Positions 38,782 through 48,370 of a DNA stretch of 64,000 nucleotides are shown here, piece by piece. This DNA is from Polyangium mundeleinium (GTDB lineage: Bacteria; Myxococcota_A; Polyangia; Polyangiales; Polyangiaceae), in assembly GCF_028369105.1 (NCBI RefSeq), contig NZ_JAQNDO010000001.1, forward strand, positions 10,014,501 through 10,078,500. The letters run 5' to 3'. Position 1 is the first letter of the stretch. Each line of letters begins with the position of its first letter. The notes beneath the pieces are model-generated. The model did no database searches. It saw nothing but the letters and a program-made list of their open reading frames with translations, and had not been told where the DNA came from. Made by a program: the position numbers and the translations under genes.

Positions 38782-39492
38782 GTGTCGAAGGTCAACGTCT
38801 GGATCGAGGGGATGTTTTTCGCGTGCCTGACGATGGCGGTTGTCGCGTTTGGCTGTGCGAGCAATATCGAATATCCCCCGCTGAAACAGGCGCCGATCGT
38901 CGAAGGGCCACACGCGCCGAACAAAACCATCGCGCGCCTGCGATGGTGCGTCGAGGAGTACGGCGGAGACCTGGGTGGACGAAGCTTCGAGTTTGACTAT
39001 GACGTGAAGGTCGACGAAGAGGGGCGGGCGGTCTCTGTGAAGTCGGACGTGTACAATGCCAATTTCGATGGGTGCACGCGGGCGGCGCTCCGGGCGATGG
39101 AGGTGCCGCCGGAGCTTTTGCTGACGTGGATGTCGCGGCCGCTCGCTCGGGAAGACGGACAGACGAACGCGGCGCGGGGGCTCGCCGGCAATGTCCTCGT
39201 CATCGTGGGGGTGGTGGTCAAGCTGGCCCCCATCATCATCGAGGCGGCCGGGGTGACGATCGTGTTCATGATCGCGGTGGCGATCGGCGACGAGGTCATC
39301 GAGGCGACTCGGAGAAGGCCGCCGCCGAATCTGAATCGCTGCCTCGACGCCGCTGCGGGTGGTCCATATATATGGGAGGAGTTTTGTCGCTCGATCGGCG
39401 AGGGACATCACGGCAGCCCGTGCTGGGGAGAGGCCGAGGAGAGCGAACAACACAAGAGAGGCTGGTGTAATGAAAAGTTCGGGAGATGGTGA
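38782..39492 (+). CDS. Lipoprotein with membrane-active middle and Cys-rich C-terminus; candidate contact toxin
   Basis: A GTG at 38782 after GGGAGGGAG starts a lipoprotein (signal core CLTMAVVAFGC). Residues about 35-125 form a beta-rich region with a TonB-C-like look (FEFDYDVKVDEEGRAVSVKSDV, CTRAALRAMEVPPELL). A long hydrophobic stretch follows at about 138-172 (VLVIVGVVVKLAPIIIEAAG), and then a cysteine-rich tail (RCLDAA, WEEFCRS, SPCWGE, RGWCNEKFG). The compact C-x-FCR-x-CW-x-GWC tail resembles toxin tips of short myxobacterial lipoprotein toxins. It overlaps or abuts a cytoplasmic partner gene. The toxin role is inference. Confidence 0.6.
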   Translation: MSKVNVWIEGMFFACLTMAVVAFGCASNIEYPPLKQAPIVEGPHAPNKTIARLRWCVEEYGGDLGGRSFEFDYDVKVDEEGRAVSVKSDVYNANFDGCTRAALRAMEVPPELLLTWMSRPLAREDGQTNAARGLAGNVLVIVGVVVKLAPIIIEAAGVTIVFMIAVAIGDEVIEATRRRPPPNLNRCLDAAAGGPYIWEEFCRSIGEGHHGSPCWGEAEESEQHKRGWCNEKFGRW

Positions 39493-40006
39493 ACGCATGA
39501 AAGCCAAGTCGAAGACCCCTGTGAAAAACCTGCCGCCTTCGTGGATCGCCGAGCGTGAATACACGCGACTCGACGTACCGGGCCGGGTTGTCGTTCGCAT
39601 TGGGTGCCCGGAACCCGACCCCAAGAGCTCCCATGGAGACTGGAGATGCCCACTTCAAATCGAGGGGCTTGATCTGACCCAGATCGAAGACTTTCGTCGT
39701 GATAAGGACGCTCCGCTTTTCGCATACGGCGTCGACTCGATGGATGCACTGAAAAACGCGTTCCGTATCCTCCCCCTGCTCCTCAAAAGGCACGGCACCC
39801 CCCTTCGCTGGGACAAGACCCAGGAGGAGGCGCTTGGTTTCCCCGTACATGTGCCCTCGGGCTACGGGGTCGAATTTGATCGCCGGATGGAAGATGTGAT
39901 CAACGCGATCGACGCGGCGATCTTGGCGCGCATGCAGCCCATTTACGAGCGCATGGAACGTTACGAGGCTCGCCGCAAGGCGAGGAAGAAGCCGCGAACC
40001 GAATGA
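39470..40006 (+). CDS. Small cytoplasmic partner of the lipoprotein, DUF6968-like, candidate immunity protein
   Basis: The start may be the ATG at 39470 (AGAGAGG upstream, overlapping the previous gene by 23 bp) or the ATG at 39497, 4 bp after that gene's stop. The core VVVRIGCPEPDPKSSHGDWR, CPLQIEGLD, AYGVDSMDALKNAFRILPLL is similar to what I remember of DUF6968, small myxobacterial proteins often next to secreted proteins. The C-terminus is a basic helix. The tight coupling with a lipoprotein carrying a toxin-like tail suggests an antidote, but this is not shown. Confidence 0.55.
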   Translation: MKSSGDGERMKAKSKTPVKNLPPSWIAEREYTRLDVPGRVVVRIGCPEPDPKSSHGDWRCPLQIEGLDLTQIEDFRRDKDAPLFAYGVDSMDALKNAFRILPLLLKRHGTPLRWDKTQEEALGFPVHVPSGYGVEFDRRMEDVINAIDAAILARMQPIYERMERYEARRKARKKPRTE

Positions 40007-40074
40007 AGCGATGACCGCGGGATCAAGGGGATCACCTTGCCAGTCTCGTGAGTCCCGTGCCATCGAGCACGACC

Positions 40075-40104
40075 GCCCCCGCCCCCGCCCCCGCCCCCGC
40101 CCCC
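40075..40104. repeat. Perfect hexamer repeat, five GCCCCC units
   Basis: Five uninterrupted gccccc units fill 30 bp, about 70 bp upstream of the start chosen for the TPR protein. Such a tract is prone to slippage. The TPR frame is open through it, so a change in copy number would not alter that frame. Confidence 0.8.
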
Positions 40105-40175
40105 TCGCCCGCTTCCTGCCTCGACGCACCACTTCCTACCGCTCCCGCACCCGCTTCCGGTACACTCACCCCCCC

Positions 40176-42800
40176 ATGGTGGCCCCCTCCCCGCAGCCCG
40201 CCGTCGAGGCCGCGATTTGGCTCGCCTTCGCTCCCGGCGGCGGCCACTTCACCGCTGTCGCCGTCGGCCCCCACCACCTCCTCACCGTCGCCCGCGTCTC
40301 CGAAAGCGCCCCGCACGTAAAACTTCTCCGCGCCGGAGAACAGGTCCGCACCGCCGAGGTCGTGCAGGTCCTCCCGACCGAGGAAGGCGACCTCGCCGTC
40401 CTTCGTTGCGCCGAGGAACTCCCGCATGTCCTCCGGCTCATGCCTGCGGACGAGTTCCCAGACTTCGACCTCGACACCCCTGTCACCCTCGTCGGCTTCC
40501 GCGACAGCGTCGAGAACGCCCTCGCCAAGCGCGCCGTCGTCCTCCACTGGAGCAGCGTCTCCCTCATCGCCAGCGAGCCTGACGAGCCTCCGCCGCGCAA
40601 GTCCCAGCCCGACACCCTCCCGCCCCTCCCTCGCCTCCTCCAGGTCGTCCACGAGAACGAGGCGGGCGGGCCCATCCTCGACGGCCGCCAGCGGCTCGTC
40701 GGCATCGCGGGGCGCCTCGAAGGCGAGGGCGGCGTCGAGGGCCTCGTCACCACGATCAACCGCTTCTACGAGCACAACCGCAAGTGGAAGATCCCGCTGG
40801 GTCCGCCGGCTCCGCGTGTCGCCAAGGCGCCGACCATGGCGCAGTCCCTCGCCCTCATGCACCTCGTCGCGGCCCAGCACGAGGAGCACGAGGGATCGAG
40901 CCCCGCGGCGCTCGTCGAGCACTACCGCGCCGCCCTCCGCCTCGACGCCTCCTCCGGCGCTGCGCACCTCGGCCTCGCTTGCGCCAAGAGCGTCGCCGGC
41001 GAGCTCGACGAGGACGTCTTCCGCAGCATCGGCCGCGCGTGCGAGCTCCTCCCGGCCTCCGAGTGGTCGTCCGAGTGCGCCGATGCGCGCCTCGCGAACC
41101 TCCTCCGCTCCTCCAAGCACCTCCACGGCGTCGTCATGGCCCTGCGCGCCGACCTCAAGAAGGGTCGCTCGCTCGCCGAGTGGGCCGCCCTCGGCCGCGC
41201 CGTCGCCGACCTCGTCCATTCACCCGACGCCGAGGAGAGCGGCCGCCCGCGCCCACCCGAGAAGGCCGCCGGTCGCCTCCTCCTCTGGGCCGGGCAGCCT
41301 CGCAGCGTCATCTCCATTCCCTCGCGCGAGCAGCCCGACATCCTGCGCGCGGCCGCCTTCCTCCTCGTCGACCACGCCGAGCAGGCGCTCTTCTGGCTCG
41401 ACGATCCGCAGGAGGACGAGGAGGTCGAGTCGAGCCGCATGGAGACCACCCAGCAGCTCGTCCTCGCGCTCCGCTGGATCGCCCGCTGCCGCGAGGGCAC
41501 GTACGACGGCATGCTCTCGCGCGAGGTCGCCGAGAAGCACGGCGCCCTCCTCGGCAAGCTCATGCCCGGCGGCGACGTCTTCTCCTGGCACGCCCACGCC
41601 CTCGCCAAGGCGCACCACGGCGAGATCGAGAGCGGCATGGAGGACCTCGACCGCGCCATGCGCCTCCTCTCGCCCATGGCCTTGCCGGGCCGCTGGTCGC
41701 GCGAGTTCCCCGGCTTGCTCCCCACGTCTGCGCAGCTCGCCGCTGCGTTCGGCCGCGTCGTGCTCGAACAAGGCAAGGCCGAGCGCGCCCGCAAGGTGCT
41801 CGAAAAGCTGCCCATGCCGGCCTCGGACGACGCCCACGCCGCCGAGCTCGCGAGCGTCGAGAAGAAGCTCCGGGGGCTCGCCGGCGTCGGCACCGACGTC
41901 GAGGTCTCGCCCGACCGCGCTCTCCTCAAGGCCAGCCGCGAGGATCCACGCGCCGTCCGCCTCGCCCGCGTGCTCGCCTTCTTCGCCGAGGCCGACGTGC
42001 CGCGCGAGCGCCTCGGGGACCTCAGCGATGCGCTGCCCGTCCTGCTCAAGCTCGGCTTCTTGCGCGACGAGGCCGACGTCGTCTCGTACGAGTCCTCGTT
42101 CCGGACGCGCGTGCGCGACCTCCTCACGCCCGATCAACGCACGGCGGCCCTGCACGAGGCGCTCGACCTCCTGCTCATGGCCTACCTCGACGCGAACGCG
42201 CGCGAGCGCACCGAGCTCTGGCCGCACATCCAGGAGACCACGAAGACCGCCATCGAGCACGAGATCGAGCTCGTCCCCGCGGCGGAAGTCCTCGCCCGCG
42301 TCGGCAACCAGCGCGCGCGCGAGCTCTCGTATGCCGAGGCGCGCGATCTCCTCGAAAAGGCCCACGACCTCGGCAGCCGCGGCGCGGCGCCGGCCGATCT
42401 CTGCGCCGAGATCGACATGGATCTCGGCTGGGTCGAGGTCCTCTCCGGCTCGACGCAGCGCTCCCAGGAGCGCCTCGAACGGGCATTGAACTTTTACAAC
42501 GAAATGGCCATGACCTCGACCGGCGCGACCCCGCACCGGCGAATGGCGCGCATCCATTACAGCCTCGCGCGACTCGCCGTGAGCAAGAGTGATCGCGACG
42601 CCGCCTACATGAACGCGTGCCGCGCGCTGGAGGAGGCCGAACGTGGCTTCGAGCCGGGCACGCGCAAGGCCGTGCAGATCTACACGAGCCTCGCGCACCT
42701 CTTCATCGACCTCGGCGATCACCTGCGCGCGCGCAAAGCCACGGCGCGAATCTCCCCGCGCGAGCGCGAGACCCGGACCGATCTCGCGTTCGATTCCTGA
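40176..42800 (+). CDS. Degenerate trypsin-fold domain fused to TPR repeats
   Basis: The ATG at 40176 is preferred; the frame is open upstream but there encodes only a low-complexity Arg-Pro stretch. Residues 1-190 follow the trypsin-like (S1) order: GPHHLLTVARV, then EGDLAVLR, then NEAGGPILDGRQRLVGIAG. Two catalytic positions are lost: His of TAAH is Arg, and Ser of GDSGGP is Ala; the Asp region DLAVL remains. It should be a binding module, not a protease. Residues about 220-870 are TPR-like helical pairs (SSGAAHLGLACAKSVAGELD, AAFGRVVLEQGKAERARKVL, RMARIHYSLARLAVSKSDRD). It lies directly upstream of the DUF2169/VgrG genes and may be an adaptor or regulator of that island. 874 residues. Confidence 0.75.
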   Translation: MVAPSPQPAVEAAIWLAFAPGGGHFTAVAVGPHHLLTVARVSESAPHVKLLRAGEQVRTAEVVQVLPTEEGDLAVLRCAEELPHVLRLMPADEFPDFDLDTPVTLVGFRDSVENALAKRAVVLHWSSVSLIASEPDEPPPRKSQPDTLPPLPRLLQVVHENEAGGPILDGRQRLVGIAGRLEGEGGVEGLVTTINRFYEHNRKWKIPLGPPAPRVAKAPTMAQSLALMHLVAAQHEEHEGSSPAALVEHYRAALRLDASSGAAHLGLACAKSVAGELDEDVFRSIGRACELLPASEWSSECADARLANLLRSSKHLHGVVMALRADLKKGRSLAEWAALGRAVADLVHSPDAEESGRPRPPEKAAGRLLLWAGQPRSVISIPSREQPDILRAAAFLLVDHAEQALFWLDDPQEDEEVESSRMETTQQLVLALRWIARCREGTYDGMLSREVAEKHGALLGKLMPGGDVFSWHAHALAKAHHGEIESGMEDLDRAMRLLSPMALPGRWSREFPGLLPTSAQLAAAFGRVVLEQGKAERARKVLEKLPMPASDDAHAAELASVEKKLRGLAGVGTDVEVSPDRALLKASREDPRAVRLARVLAFFAEADVPRERLGDLSDALPVLLKLGFLRDEADVVSYESSFRTRVRDLLTPDQRTAALHEALDLLLMAYLDANARERTELWPHIQETTKTAIEHEIELVPAAEVLARVGNQRARELSYAEARDLLEKAHDLGSRGAAPADLCAEIDMDLGWVEVLSGSTQRSQERLERALNFYNEMAMTSTGATPHRRMARIHYSLARLAVSKSDRDAAYMNACRALEEAERGFEPGTRKAVQIYTSLAHLFIDLGDHLRARKATARISPRERETRTDLAFDS

Positions 42801-42860
42801 TTCGTTCACGCCCGGAACGCTTGTGGCCGCACGGTCGGTGCGTTTACCATCCGAGCCGCC

Positions 42861-43949
42861 ATGAATTTCGAGGCGCTCGTCGAGAACATCAGCTGGGCGA
42901 GCGTCGATGGCGAGACGATGATGGACCGTCACGGCCGTGACGTCGCCGTCGTCGTCGCCAAAATGGCCTACAAAGTGAGCCGCGAGGGCGCGGCGAGGCT
43001 CGCGCTCGCGCCCGTACGACGCGTGGACGAGGGGGACGGCGGCGGGGGCGTGCGTTTTCCCGCGGATCTCGTGGCCGATGAGAAACCCGGCACGGACGTC
43101 GGGCTCGTGGGCCTCGCGTATCCGCCCCCGCGCACGGCCGGGACCAAGGGGCGCGTCTATGCGTGGCTCCAGGTCGGCACGCTGCGCAAGGTCGTCGTGG
43201 TGCACGGGCCGCGCGTGTACGTGAAGAACTGGCGCGGCGCCGTCGCGCCCTCGGATCCCGCGCCGTTCGTCGAGCCAGTCCCCCTCCGCTACGACAAATG
43301 CCACGGCGGCCACGACCACATCTCTGGCGCGTTCGAACCCGCGAACCCCATCGGGATGGGTTTTTCCAGCCAGCCCACCCGCCTCCTCGGCGAGCCCGCG
43401 CCGCCGCTCGAACCGGCGTCCCTCGAGGAAGGCGGCGCCCCGTCGCACGCCTCATATGGCGCCTTCGCGCCGATCCCGGCGCACTGGGAGCCGCGGCGCT
43501 CGCGCATCGGCACGCATGACGCGGCGTGGGCGAAGGGCCGCGCGCCCGTGCGGCCGCGCGATTTTGATCCGATGCACCACGCCTGGTCGGTCCCGGGCCT
43601 GCACAGCGGCACGCCGCTCCTCGGCGACGAGCCGGTCGAGGTCGGCGGCGTCTTGCCGGACGGCGTCTGGCGCTTCCGTTTGCCCCGGTACGCCGTGCAG
43701 TTCGGCAGCCAGATCGACGGGCAAAAGGTGGCGTACGAGACCCACCTCGACGGGTTTCTGATCGATACCGAGACCCGCGCCGTGGAGCTCACGTGGCGGG
43801 CGTCGATCGTGCTGCCACGGAAATGGGAGCGGCTCGAACGGATCTACGTCCTCGGGGTGGGCACGCTCCCGGAGGACGTGATCCGCGACCCGAGCCGGAG
43901 CGTAGGGGCGGGACGGGCCGCGGATCCGGCGCACGCGAGGAGTGTGTAG
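42861..43949 (+). CDS. DUF2169 protein, T6SS accessory (adaptor/chaperone)
   Basis: The 362-residue protein begins DVAVVVAKMAYKVS and later has VPLRYDKCHGGHD, then NPIGMGF, and DGFLIDTETRAVELTWRA. These are the signatures of DUF2169, found almost only next to VgrG or PAAR-like genes and thought to help load effectors onto the spike. It lacks a signal peptide. It is followed after 3 bp by vgrG1, so the two are co-translated. This island encodes two further DUF2169 proteins (53179 and 58055), probably each devoted to a different cargo. Confidence 0.85.
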   Translation: MNFEALVENISWASVDGETMMDRHGRDVAVVVAKMAYKVSREGAARLALAPVRRVDEGDGGGGVRFPADLVADEKPGTDVGLVGLAYPPPRTAGTKGRVYAWLQVGTLRKVVVVHGPRVYVKNWRGAVAPSDPAPFVEPVPLRYDKCHGGHDHISGAFEPANPIGMGFSSQPTRLLGEPAPPLEPASLEEGGAPSHASYGAFAPIPAHWEPRRSRIGTHDAAWAKGRAPVRPRDFDPMHHAWSVPGLHSGTPLLGDEPVEVGGVLPDGVWRFRLPRYAVQFGSQIDGQKVAYETHLDGFLIDTETRAVELTWRASIVLPRKWERLERIYVLGVGTLPEDVIRDPSRSVGAGRAADPAHARSV

Positions 43950-43952
43950 GCC

Positions 43953-46166
43953 ATGAGCAAGAAAGCGTTGCGGATCGAAGTCTTCTTGAGCCTCGGCGAC
44001 GCCTCGTGGCCGGCTTTGCGGCTGCGCGTCGAGGAGGGGCTGAGCGAGCTCGGCGGGGCCTGGGTCGAGGTCGCCGTGGGCTCGGATCTCGACGTCGAGG
44101 AGCTGCTCGAAGAGCCGGCCACGGTCGTGATCTTGTGGGACGGGCAGGAAAAACGCCGGTTCTCGATGCAGCTCGCCCGCGGCCGCTTCCTCGACGAGAA
44201 GGACGGCCACCTGCACTACGAGCTCGAGCTGCGGCCCTCGCTCTGGTTCCTCGGCCTCGACAAGAACACGCGCAAGTGGCGCGACCAGCCCGCCGAGCCG
44301 ATCGTCTCGAAGGTCCTCGACGAGGGCTCGGTCCCCCACGCGTGGCGCACCACGCGCGCCTCGGCGTCGCAGCCGTACTGCGTGCAGTATCGCGAGACGA
44401 ACCTCGATTTCGTGTCGCGTATGCTGGAGTTCGAGGGTTTTTATTACAGCTTCGATCCCGACGGCACGATGATCATCGGCGACACCTCCTCGGCCTCGGA
44501 GGAGGTCTTGGGCGGCGCGGAGTTCGAGCTCATCGAAGCGGCGGGCGCGCTCTCGCACGGCGACTTCGGCGTCACCTCGTTCGAGCGCGGCGCGGTCGTG
44601 GGATCCGGCAAGGCCACGGTCAACGACCACAACTGGAAGACGCCGAAGCTCTCGCTCCTCGCCTCGGCCACGGGCGCGAAGGACACGCACCTCGAGGTCT
44701 ACGATTACCCCGTCGGGTATCGCGACGTGGGCACGGGCGAGATGCTGGCGAAGCTCCGGGTCGAGGCGCTCTGCGCGGAGAAGCGCTTCGTGGAGGGCAC
44801 GAGCACGGTCTTCGACTTCGCGCCGGCGCGCATCTTCTCGTTCACGCACGAGGAGGGCGCGAGCTTCAGCGGCCGCTACCTGCTCGTGTCCGTGGAGCAC
44901 GAGTACCGCGAAGAGGCGGGCGTCGCGCACTACGAGAACCGCTTCCGGGCCATCCCCGCGGACGTCCCGTTCCGCCCCGCGGTGAAGACGGAGCGCCCCG
45001 AGATCGAGGGCAACCACACGGTGATGGTGCGCGGCCCCGCGGGCGAGGAGATCCACACGGACGCGTACGGCCGCGCGAAGGTGCAGTTCCACTGGGATCG
45101 CGAGGCCAAGGGCACGGACGAGGACTCGCGCTGGATCCGGATGGCGCAGGAGATCTCGACCTCGATCGCGCTCGCGCGTGTCGGCTGGGAGATCAGCGTC
45201 GGCTACATCGACGGCGACCCGACGCGACCCGTGGGCTTCGCGCGGCAGATCAACGGGCAGATGGTCCCGATGTACAGCCAGCCCGCGTTCAAGAACCGGA
45301 TGACGATCCGCACGGAGACGTACCCGGGCAAGGCCGGGTTCAACGAGCTGCGCCTGGAGGACTCGGCCGGCTCGATGCACATGGACTGGCACGCGCAGAA
45401 GGACTTCAAGACCCTCGTCCAGCACGACCGGACCGAGACGATCGGCAACAACCAGACGGTGCTCATCGAGAGCAACTCGACCCGCACGGTCGAGAAAAAC
45501 CAGACGATCGACATCGGCGGCGATCAGACGCGGACCGTGGGCCGGCACGTCGTGCACAAGGTCAACGTGGACCGGAACCACACGATCGGTGGGGAAGAGA
45601 CCATCGACGTCACGCTCGGCGTCGAGACCTCCGTGATGGAGAACGACGTCGAGACGGTGGGCGGGACGCGCTTCACGCGCTCGGGCAACGACGAGACCGG
45701 CTCGATCGATCGCTCGGTCCAGAAGACGCTGACGCGGATCGTGGGCGGCTCGTCGATCTCGATGGCGGGCGGCTCGGTGGCCCACGAGGGCGGCGAGATG
45801 CTCTTCGAGTACGCCGGCGGGTCGAAGATCACGATCGGCCTGGAGGAGAGCGTCAAGCAAGCGGTGGCCGAGAACCTCGACACGTTCGTGAGCGGGTTCG
45901 ACCTGCGCAAGTCGAAGGGCGACATGAGCGTGTCGGCCAAGCAGACGACGGTGAACGTGCAGAGCTCGGCGTTTTTCCGGTCGGCGGAGCGCATGGAGCT
46001 CCGGAGCCGCGCGATCGAGCTCGTCTCGTCGGCCTCGATCGCGCTCCGCGCGGGCGCGCTCTCGATCGAGATGACGCCCGGCAACGTGACCATCACCGGT
46101 CCGCTCAAGCAGGAGAGCGAGACCAAGATCACCCTGCGCGGCAACCCCGAGAAGCTGACGCCCTGA
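43953..46166 (+). CDS. vgrG: T6SS spike protein VgrG (first copy)
   Basis: A 737-residue VgrG. The gp27-like half shows SQPYCVQYRETNLDFVSRML and EGFYYSF, the hallmark of the family. The gp5-like OB domain has GEEIHTDAYGRAKVQFHWD and PTRPVGFARQING. A needle of repeated short strands follows from about residue 490: DRTETIGNNQTVLIE, KNQTIDIGGDQTRTVG, NHTIGGEETIDVTLGVE. The chain ends shortly after the needle, so no fused effector domain is visible. It is the first of three adjacent vgrG genes and follows a DUF2169 gene by 3 bp. The VgrG trimer should sit at the tip of a T6SS tube assembled by proteins encoded elsewhere. Confidence 0.95.
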   Translation: MSKKALRIEVFLSLGDASWPALRLRVEEGLSELGGAWVEVAVGSDLDVEELLEEPATVVILWDGQEKRRFSMQLARGRFLDEKDGHLHYELELRPSLWFLGLDKNTRKWRDQPAEPIVSKVLDEGSVPHAWRTTRASASQPYCVQYRETNLDFVSRMLEFEGFYYSFDPDGTMIIGDTSSASEEVLGGAEFELIEAAGALSHGDFGVTSFERGAVVGSGKATVNDHNWKTPKLSLLASATGAKDTHLEVYDYPVGYRDVGTGEMLAKLRVEALCAEKRFVEGTSTVFDFAPARIFSFTHEEGASFSGRYLLVSVEHEYREEAGVAHYENRFRAIPADVPFRPAVKTERPEIEGNHTVMVRGPAGEEIHTDAYGRAKVQFHWDREAKGTDEDSRWIRMAQEISTSIALARVGWEISVGYIDGDPTRPVGFARQINGQMVPMYSQPAFKNRMTIRTETYPGKAGFNELRLEDSAGSMHMDWHAQKDFKTLVQHDRTETIGNNQTVLIESNSTRTVEKNQTIDIGGDQTRTVGRHVVHKVNVDRNHTIGGEETIDVTLGVETSVMENDVETVGGTRFTRSGNDETGSIDRSVQKTLTRIVGGSSISMAGGSVAHEGGEMLFEYAGGSKITIGLEESVKQAVAENLDTFVSGFDLRKSKGDMSVSAKQTTVNVQSSAFFRSAERMELRSRAIELVSSASIALRAGALSIEMTPGNVTITGPLKQESETKITLRGNPEKLTP

Positions 46167-46179
46167 AGGAGAACGCGCG

Positions 46180-48360
46180 ATGGAACTTGCATTCGCCGAG
46201 CTCGTCGTCACGGGGACCGAGGTGCGCCGCGTGCTCTCGCTCCGCGGGCAGGAGGCGGTCTCGACCCTGTTCCGGTACGAGGTCGAGGTCGAAGTGGAGC
46301 TGCCGCTGCCCGACGTCGACGTGGTGATCGGCGCGGAAGCGACGTTGACCCTGCGGGATCAGGCGCACAAGGAGCGCGTGGTCACGGGCGTGGTGGCCGA
46401 GGCGAGCGCACGGGCGCTCGACAACGAGCGCGGGCGAGCGACGATCGTCCTCCGGCCGATGATGTGGCGACAGTCGCTCGGCCGTGACTGCTACGCGTCG
46501 CAGGATGTCCGCGTGCAGGACGTCGTCGACGACGTGCTCGCCGACTACACGGGGAAATACCGCTGGGCGCTCACGCGCAGCTACCCGCGTTACCCCTACC
46601 GCGCGCAGTACCGCGAGGACGACTGGACCTACGTGAGCCGCCTCCTCGAGGAGGAGGGGATTTACTACTGGTTCGATCACGAGGCGGGCTCGATCACCGT
46701 CTTCTCGGACAACTCCACGGCCGCGCCGGAGATGCCGGGCGGCGCGCTCCTGCCGTGGGTGCGCGAGAGCGCGCTGCAGCCGAAGCAAGACGCGGTGACG
46801 CAGCTCGGATCGATGAGCTCCGCGTCGACGGGTCGATTCGAGGCGAAGTCGTACGACCTCAAACGGCCACTCGTGCCGATCAAGGCGAAGGCCGGCGCGG
46901 GCCGACACGAGGTGTACGACGCGCCGGGCGGCGGCACGGGGATGGAGGCGATCCTCGAGGTGCGGGTGCGCGATCAGCGCGACGCGGCCGTGGCGGCGCG
47001 GGCGGGCGTGATGGGGTTGTCGACGAGCGTGCGCCCCTTCCCCGGCGTCACGCTCGAGATCGACGGGCACCCGGTCGCCAAGATGAACGGGCGTTACCTC
47101 GTGACGCGCGTCGAGGTCGACGGGGACGAGCATCAGCCGTGCGACACGCGCTTCTGGGCGATCCGGGCCGAGGTCGCGTTCCGGCCGCAGCGGGTGACGC
47201 CAGAGGCGAAGCAGGCGGGGCTCCAGCTCGGGCAGGTGATCGGGCCCGACGGGCAGGAGGTGCATCCGGACGAGCTCGCGCGGGTGCGGACGATCCTGCA
47301 CTGGGACCGGCTCGGCCCGCGCAACGAGAAGGGCGGCACGTGGATGCGCGTGGCGCAGCGCGCGGCCCCTGGATCGATGCTCTTCCCGCGCATGGGCTGG
47401 AACGTCGCGACCTTCAACGAGGAGGGCGGCGTCGACGCGCCGAGCGTGATCTGGCGCATCCACGACGGCGAGCGCCTGCCCGAGTACAAGCTGCCCGGGA
47501 ACATGACGCGCGTCGTGTGGAAGACGGCGACGGTGCCCGCGGACGGGACGGCAAACGAGATCTACTTCGAGGACCGGATGGCCGCCGAGGAGATGTTCAT
47601 CAACGCCTCGCGCGACATGAACTACATCGTCCTCGATTCGCGCTGGGAGAGTGTCCAGAACGACTCCACGCGCACGGTCGCGGTGAACCACGACCTGACG
47701 ATCCACGCTTCGCAAGAGGAGCGCGTGATCGGCGATCAGCGGATCACGATCGGCGGCAACGAGACGCTGACGGTCTCGGGTCTGCGCATCAAGACGGTCT
47801 CGGCCAACGAGACGGAGACGGTGGGCGGCTCGCGGACGATCCGCGTGGGCGACGCGCACCGCACGTCCGTGAAGGGAGATCGCACGCTCTCCGTCGGCGG
47901 ATCGCTCATCGAGATCACGCCGAACAACATCAACCGGACGTCGCGCGACATGGTGACGGTCGTCGGCGGCAGCGTCGTCAAGGTCGCGAGCGAGGACGTC
48001 TCCGAGGTCGCGCGCAAGGACTCGGTGCAGGTCATCGGCGGCTCGAAGATCGAGGTGGCGAAGAAGGACCACTCTCTCGACGTGAACACGGCGTGGACCG
48101 AGGAGGTCGGGGGCTCGATCGTCTGCGTGTCGAACGAGAAGTACCTCGACAACGCCGACACGACGGCGAGGTGGAACGTCACGTCGGCGGTCGTCGGCAG
48201 CGCGCCCGTCGTGCACATCGAGGCGGTCGAGACCATCCGCTTCACGTGCGGATCGAGCGTGCTCACGATGACCACGGACGCGATCACGATCACGACCCCG
48301 AGCCTCGATTTGTCCGGCGCGACGTTCGACGCCGACAGCGGGATGATCGAGCACAACTGA
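46180..48360 (+). CDS. vgrG: T6SS spike protein VgrG (second copy)
   Basis: AAGGAGA precedes the ATG. The 726 residues carry the standard features: YRAQYREDDWTYVSRLLEEE, EGIYYWFDHE, then GQEVHPDELARVRTILHWD in the OB domain. A long needle of strands follows (VNHDLTIHASQEERVIGDQR, IGGNETLTVSG, ANETETVGGSRTIRVGD). The OB sequence diverges from copy one (HPDELARV instead of HTDAYGRA), so the copies are old duplicates rather than recent ones. No extra C-terminal domain. It lies 13 bp after vgrG1 and 10 bp before vgrG3. Confidence 0.95.
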   Translation: MELAFAELVVTGTEVRRVLSLRGQEAVSTLFRYEVEVEVELPLPDVDVVIGAEATLTLRDQAHKERVVTGVVAEASARALDNERGRATIVLRPMMWRQSLGRDCYASQDVRVQDVVDDVLADYTGKYRWALTRSYPRYPYRAQYREDDWTYVSRLLEEEGIYYWFDHEAGSITVFSDNSTAAPEMPGGALLPWVRESALQPKQDAVTQLGSMSSASTGRFEAKSYDLKRPLVPIKAKAGAGRHEVYDAPGGGTGMEAILEVRVRDQRDAAVAARAGVMGLSTSVRPFPGVTLEIDGHPVAKMNGRYLVTRVEVDGDEHQPCDTRFWAIRAEVAFRPQRVTPEAKQAGLQLGQVIGPDGQEVHPDELARVRTILHWDRLGPRNEKGGTWMRVAQRAAPGSMLFPRMGWNVATFNEEGGVDAPSVIWRIHDGERLPEYKLPGNMTRVVWKTATVPADGTANEIYFEDRMAAEEMFINASRDMNYIVLDSRWESVQNDSTRTVAVNHDLTIHASQEERVIGDQRITIGGNETLTVSGLRIKTVSANETETVGGSRTIRVGDAHRTSVKGDRTLSVGGSLIEITPNNINRTSRDMVTVVGGSVVKVASEDVSEVARKDSVQVIGGSKIEVAKKDHSLDVNTAWTEEVGGSIVCVSNEKYLDNADTTARWNVTSAVVGSAPVVHIEAVETIRFTCGSSVLTMTTDAITITTPSLDLSGATFDADSGMIEHN

Positions 48361-48370
48361 GGAGGACGCC

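Noticed and set aside
40011-40175. N-terminal extension of the trypsin-fold/TPR protein through the GCCCCC repeat
   Set aside because: It encodes only an Arg-Pro run and basic sequence without homology; the ATG at 40176 starts directly before the folded domain.
43452-46211. Long leftward open frame opposite vgrG1
   Set aside because: Composition is that of a GC-rich shadow (Arg, Asp, His, Val), with no domain; vgrG1 on the other strand is certain.
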